Shown here: positions 60,184 through 64,000 of the stretch, in pieces
How positions within the stretch are numbered: the first letter of the stretch is position 1
Layout of the letters: every line of letters starts with the position of its first letter
From: Arion vulgaris
Taxonomy: Eukaryota > Mollusca > Gastropoda > Stylommatophora > Arionidae
Direction: 5' to 3'
Length of the DNA: 64,000 bases
Assembly: GCA_020796225.1 (NCBI GenBank)
Contig: CM036762.1
Location: forward strand, 16,233,786 to 16,297,785
Notes under the pieces: generated by a model
What the model was told of the DNA's origin: nothing
Databases searched by the model: none
The model's input: only the letters and a program-made list of their open reading frames with translations
Made by a program: the position numbers and the translations under genes

Positions 60184-60600
60184 ATGAGAAAGAGAGGTTT
60201 AGAACACAGAACGACAACCGATAAAATCAATGTGAGACGAGACAGAGAACGACAGAGAGAGAAATTTCTGGACATCCTGGCTTCATGACGGAGCCGCGGT
60301 ATCGTAGTTGTTAGTGAACTCGCTTCTCAAGGCTGGTGGTCTGGTTCAGCTCCCGTAGTGGGCGTGGAATTTTTCCCGGACCGCGACGGCTCTCTGGTCG
60401 ACCCAGCCTCAACTGGGTACCAGACATGCTCTGGAAAGTAAAGGCGGCCAGGGTGATGCTGACCACATCACCCATCGCGTGCCGACGGTCAATGAAAAAT
60501 ACAGCCTAACACTGTATTGCCCTATATACCCCAAGGTATGAAAGGGTTCCTTTACTTTTTTTACTGGCTTCATGATGAGGGAGTATCAACATAAGATACT
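60184..60600 (+). pseudogene. RTE-F LINE tail, split by SINE-B4
   Basis: MRKRGLEHRTTTDKINVRRD and RERQREKFLDILAS match the reverse of 560-700. After the SINE, GAGGGAGTATCAACATAAGA continues. Confidence 0.65.
60289..60563 (+). mobile_element. SINE-B copy 4
   Basis: CGGAGCCGCGGTATCGTAGT to GTTCCTTTACTTTTTTTA. Perfect 12-bp TSD CTGGCTTCATGA (60,277-60,288; 60,564-60,575). Confidence 0.92.
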
Positions 60601-60715
60601 ATATAATTAGTACTAAGCTCAGATGTATAGTTAGTACTAAGCTCAGATGTATAGTTAGTACTAAGCTCAGATGTATAGTTAGTACTAAGCTCAGATATAT
60701 AGTTAGTACTAAGCC
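60597..60715. repeat. 24-bp minisatellite, 5 units
   Basis: Unit ATAGTTAGTACTAAGCTCAG plus ATGT. Confidence 0.93.
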
Positions 60716-60921
60716 AATTTTTTAGATGTATTTGTATGCCAGATGTTGTAGTAGCAGTGTAGTAGACTCTCGATGAGTGACTAAGTCAGATATATATTTG
60801 TAACCTTATACTGCTACAGATGTATGTTAAACAAAAACATACACAAAACTGTCGTTGCTGCCTGTAGTACCACTTTTTAGGGCGGTGTAGGACTTGTGGG
60901 ACGTGAGTCTGAGAAATTTAA

Positions 60922-61141
60922 CCCTTTCACTGCTAAATACTTTCTGAAGACAAAGCTAAAAATAGCTACTCTTTGTTTCTAGGTCAGAAACATGAATGTG
61001 CGCCTATAGCAGTGACAGTAGAAATGTATAACATGTTAACACATCCTTAGCCCACAGAGGAGAGATAATAACAGACGTGTTAATGCGTCTTTAACTGTGA
61101 ATTGGAAAAACGTCTATATACGTCCTTAGCAGCTAAAGGGT
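60922..61141. mobile_element. piggyBac-like MITE
   Basis: 220 bp flanked by TTAA on both sides (60,918-60,921; 61,142-61,145). Inverted ends CCCTTTCACTGCTAA and TTAGCAGCTAAAGGG. TTAA targets and CCCTTT termini are the piggyBac signature. Internal ACGTCCTTAG / ACATCCTTAG blocks are subterminal repeats. No transposase. Confidence 0.85.
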
Positions 61142-61349
61142 TAATGGCGAGTGCAGTCGCCACGAAACTGTTCAGGTTAGGATTTTTCATTATGCCGATA
61201 ACAGAAAAAAATCGTTGACCCTACAAGTTCTCGGCCTTACCTTGAATTAAACACATGTCTCCTGCTGGAAGCCGCGCTCTAATCTATTCGACCAGATACT
61301 CATCGTCTCTTAATTATACCAGTTTATCTGGAGAGCTAGCTGACTATGC

Positions 61350-61442
61350 TCTGAAAGACGCTCGTCTGTAATGATGGGCAATGTATGCCGTAAGTCTGAA
61401 AGACGCACGTCTGTAGGGCTAGGCGATGTATGCCGTAAGTAA
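61350..61442. repeat. ~46-bp tandem duplication
   Basis: CTGAAAGACGCTCGTCTGTA...ATGTATGCCGTAAGT occurs twice with a few differences. Confidence 0.85.
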
Positions 61443-61624
61443 TAAGAGATTGTGGCTCGATTCCTGTGTTTAATAATTTGTGTTTTTTTGGAAGCCCATA
61501 ATACATGTTCACAGTCTATTTATTGATCATATTCATTGGCTTCGATGCTTCCTGGGTTCTTCAAACTCTTTATTCTCTAGTACTAAGCTCATATGTTTGT
61601 GTGTATATTTATGAACGCCTAAGT

Positions 61625-62077
61625 CATAGATTCCTAAACTTTTTCGGCCCACCGCCCACTTTGCACAACATAAACTTTATAACGCCCTCCTCAACATTAT
61701 ACCAGTTTGCCAACGCCCCCCTCCCACATATATAAACATGCAATATTTTTCTTTGGCATAGAAAATTGATATATATTTTGTAATGCATGTTCAATTTTCA
61801 AATGATTACATGCATGAAATAGAAAATTGATGGAAAAAATGGATTGTGTAAGACTGGCATAAGTTGAATTAAAATGCAGAATTCAAATTTTCAATGATAA
61901 TTCAATCGCAAAATCACCAAAATAGTTTATTTTAAAATATTTATTATTAATTTCTTCTTTAAGGAGCCACCGACCCCTAATCGCCTGAACACTCCCCAAA
62001 TTCTTCTGAACCCACTATCGCCCCCTAGAACCCTTCAGCGCCACTGGGGACGTACCGCCCACTTTTGGGAAACGCTG
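61625..62077. mobile_element. non-autonomous hAT-like element, 453 bp
   Basis: Starts CATAGATTCCTAAACTTTTT (then CGGCCCACCGCCCAC) and ends ACCGCCCACTTTTGGGAAAC then GCTG. The ends are imperfect inverted repeats. Perfect 8-bp TSD GCCTAAGT (61,617-61,624; 62,078-62,085). No transposase frame. Confidence 0.82.
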
Positions 62078-62107
62078 GCCTAAGTCAATCGTGGCGAGTC
62101 ACTAAGT

Positions 62108-62486
62108 TAATACAAATATGATTCAGACCGTCGTCAACGGGTGTCTTCGGCGGATTCTCAGACTAAGATGGTATGATAAAGTTGCAAACACAGACCGGTG
62201 GATAAGAACTGAAAAGGAGCCCATGATGACCCAGGTCAAGAGTAGAAAATGGCGATGGTTCGGGCATACCCTACGGCAAAAAACAGTAAAGTGTTATTAG
62301 ACAAGCACTTGAGTGAAACCCACCAGGAAAATAAAAAAGGACATTCTGGAGACGAAGTCTTCTCGAGGAACTGAAGAGTGCTCGTCTAACCTGGGAGACC
62401 ATAAAGAAAACAGCAAGAGGCCGGGAATATTGACGAACAACTGTTGAGGCCCTATGCTCCCTCTCCACGAGGAGCGGAGAGTAAAA
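62108..62486 (+). pseudogene. 5'-truncated RTE-3 LINE, 11-bp TSD
   Basis: TSD AGTCACTAAGT (62,097-62,107; 62,487-62,497). Frame 62,118-62,300 reads QTVVNGCLRRILRLRWYDKV, KSRKWRWFGHTLRQ, then shifts; the end GTTGAGGCCCTATGCTCCCT parallels the RTE-3 end at 26.6 kb. No catalytic domain. Confidence 0.83.
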
Positions 62487-62506
62487 AGTCACTAAGTCAA
62501 GTCAAT

Positions 62507-62717
62507 GCCCATCTGCCCAGCGTGTTCGTAGCTCGTTGGACTACGGGTGACTATCCCTCTGTGTGTGCGGGTTCAATTCCACGGGATGGCAGAAAAAGCC
62601 ACAGATTCCCCAGATTTACGGTGTTCTGGCACCGAACCGAAGGGTTACGATGTCCATGGCACCGAGCCGAAGAGCTGAAAAGCTCAAGTGCTTCTGGATC
62701 GGGAAAAAAAAAAAGGG
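62507..62717 (+). mobile_element. SINE-C copy 10
   Basis: CATCTGCCCAGCGTGTTCGT to GGATCGG(A)n. Short TSD AAGTCAAT (62,499-62,506; 62,718-62,725). Confidence 0.87.
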
Positions 62718-62719
62718 AA

Positions 62720-62932
62720 GTCAATCGATATGGCACACGATGTCAATACTCCTTAATTTCTCTTTTGTAAATGCAAAGTTGTGAAGATTAACTCGTTAAT
62801 CGTAGATTTCGACCAGAAAAATTTTCATATGATTGAAGTACTTTATCGTTCCGCAAGACTGAATAGTGAAGGTTTACAATGTGTATGCAGTCGCCTTTGA
62901 AAAACAAACTGGCACATGTGTATCTTGTTGTA

Positions 62933-62963
<31 letters not shown>

Positions 62964-63120
62964 CTGTTCCTGGTCCATATATTAGTCAATAAAGAACAAT
63001 CGATACTAAAGTGATAAATTTGGCGCTGTTGTAAATCAATAGTAATGTATCAATCAATAGATTGCATGAAACGATCAATTACTTGAATTTGATTTGCTAA
63101 TGCATGAACTAAAGATATAA
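62720..63120. other. unassigned stretch with (GT)n
   Basis: A (GT)n run at ~62,937-62,962; otherwise nothing recognised. Confidence 0.6.
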
Positions 63121-63124
63121 TTCC

Positions 63125-63345
63125 AGGGTCTCTGTGGCGAAGAGGTAAGATACTCGCCTCTCGTTACAAAGGTACACGGTTCGCTCCCTAGTAGAACTAT
63201 CTATTTTTCCAGAGATCCCTGATCTGAGTGTAGATTATATCACGTTCCTAGTCATATCGGAGATGGACAATAAAACGTCGGTCCCGTGTTCAATTTAAGA
63301 CTGTAAAAGAACTCTTGGCAGTTCAAAATCGAGAAGAGCAGGCTG
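63125..63345 (+). mobile_element. SINE-P copy 4
   Basis: GGTCTCTGTGGCGAAGAGGT (A-box), GGTTCGCTCCCT (B-box), GACAATAAAACGTCGGTCCC, CTCTTGGCAGTTCAAAATCG then AGAAGAG. Confidence 0.8.
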
Positions 63346-63435
63346 GAGAACCACTGCCCGGGCAAAATTTATTACGTAGAAAAAAACATATTTTTACAAA
63401 ATTATATTTACCGTCTTTTAAATTACATAGGAGAT

Positions 63436-63600
63436 TCGATCGTATCGGGGCCGAGACACATGTGCATTTTTTTCGTGAGATCCCTATGCTTGTTGCCGGA
63501 GTTACGGAGTTCGTGTTTTGTGCAATGTTCTCGGCAGATGTCATGCCATCTTTGCCGACAGGGACGGAACCATATGGGAAAACGCGGTGCAATTAATTCA
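63436..63600 (+). mobile_element. SINE-S body fragment
   Basis: GGAGTTACGGAGTTCGTG, TTTTGTGCAATGTTCTCGGC, GACAGGGACGGAACCATATG and GCGGTGCAATTAATTCAA match the 3' half of SINE-S. Confidence 0.7.
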
Positions 63601-63623
63601 AACCTTGACCTTTTGACCATATA

Positions 63624-63902
63624 AGTAAAAGTAAAGTAAAGGAACCCTTTCATACCTCGTGGTATATAGGTCAATACAGTGTTAGGCCTATATTTTTCAT
63701 TGACCGTCGGCACACGATGGGTGATGTGGTCAGCATCACGCCGGCCGCCTTTACTTTCCCAGAGCAAGTCTGGTACCCAGTTGACGCTGGGTCGACCTGA
63801 ACCGTCGCGGTCGGGAAAAATTCCTCGCGTTTTGCGGGAGCTGAACCAAGACCACCAGCTTTGAGAAGCGAGTTCACTAACAACTATGCTACATCGGCTC
63901 TC
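63624..63902 (-). mobile_element. SINE-B copy 5
   Basis: AGTAAAAGTAAAGTAAAGG tail at left, head at right (...GCTACATCGGCTCTC). Perfect 13-bp TSD TTTTGACCATATA (63,611-63,623; 63,903-63,915). Confidence 0.93.
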
Positions 63903-63973
63903 TTTTGACCATATATTGCAATATAAATGAGCTCGAATGTAGTAATAAAATTACAGAGGGCAAGGGTTAAGTT

Positions 63974-64000
63974 CTTCTTCTTCTTTGCGTTCGTTCTTTA
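63974..64000 (-). mobile_element. SINE-A, cut by the window end
   Basis: CTTCTTCTTCTTTGCGTTCG then TTCTTTA, the reverse of the SINE-A 3' end; continues beyond the window. Confidence 0.75.

Overview
This is an AT-rich, non-coding animal nuclear window, best read as a repeat landscape. I found no complete host gene, no rRNA, no true tRNA gene, no CRISPR array and no operon. Almost everything identifiable is one of four things: tRNA-derived SINEs with A- and B-box-like heads; 3' ends of non-LTR retrotransposons (RTE-like, RNase-H-bearing I-like, and others); DNA transposons and MITEs (hAT, piggyBac-like, and a TA-flanked family); and long tandem arrays. The mix of several SINE families, RTE and I-type LINEs and hAT elements suggests an invertebrate, most likely a lophotrochozoan and perhaps a mollusc. 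That placement is inference and weakly held.

Family names used here are local labels. SINE-A is ~250 bp with a (GAA)n tail. SINE-B is ~280 bp with a TTTAC-type tail. SINE-C is ~200 bp with poly(A). SINE-D is ~255 bp, has a core related to A, and a (GAA)n tail. SINE-P has the GATAAAACGTAGGTCCCGTGT core and a (TCAA)n tail. SINE-S and SINE-G have tRNA-like heads. N is ~235 bp ending in GAA or GA repeats. E is a LINE-like 3' end whose minus strand ends in (CCAATAA)n. K/L is a dispersed ~250 bp repeat. M and Q are hAT-like MITEs and O is a TA-flanked MITE. Many copies have target-site duplications (TSDs) that can be read directly, so individual insertion events and their nesting order can be reconstructed.

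Layout. 0-7 kb: a hAT MITE, RTE fragments, SINEs A/B/C, and a 66-bp array made from LINE coding sequence. 7-14 kb: SINE-D, 22-, 24-, 21- and 62-bp arrays, and an RTE split by a SINE. 14-25 kb: MITEs, N/E/P repeats, a 69-bp array and degenerate tetranucleotides. 25-32 kb: a dense LINE cluster, including an RNase H LINE with a 13-bp TSD, an RTE with a 15-bp TSD, and two oppositely oriented LINE fragments inside a hAT MITE. 32-39 kb: the best-preserved LINE reading frame (449 codons, RT C-terminus plus RNase H), followed by LINE-associated minisatellites, one of them split by a 1.26-kb internally deleted hAT transposon. 39-48 kb: 46-, 34-, 20- and 63-bp arrays (the last ~1.8 kb) and nested SINE-in-SINE insertions. 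48-57 kb: SINE-S, LINE fragments, 45-, 63- and 13-bp arrays, and a ~780 bp GAA/GGA array growing out of a SINE-D tail. 57-64 kb: MITEs (TA type, piggyBac-like, hAT), more SINEs and RTE fragments.

How the parts relate. The autonomous-type LINEs, all 5'-truncated here, are the likely source of reverse transcriptase for the SINEs. The 3' end of SINE-A closely resembles the 3' end of the I-like LINE at 32.35-33.75 kb. Several tandem arrays start at, or lie inside, retroelement 3' ends. The window therefore records LINE/SINE insertion followed by local expansion of their tails and UTRs.
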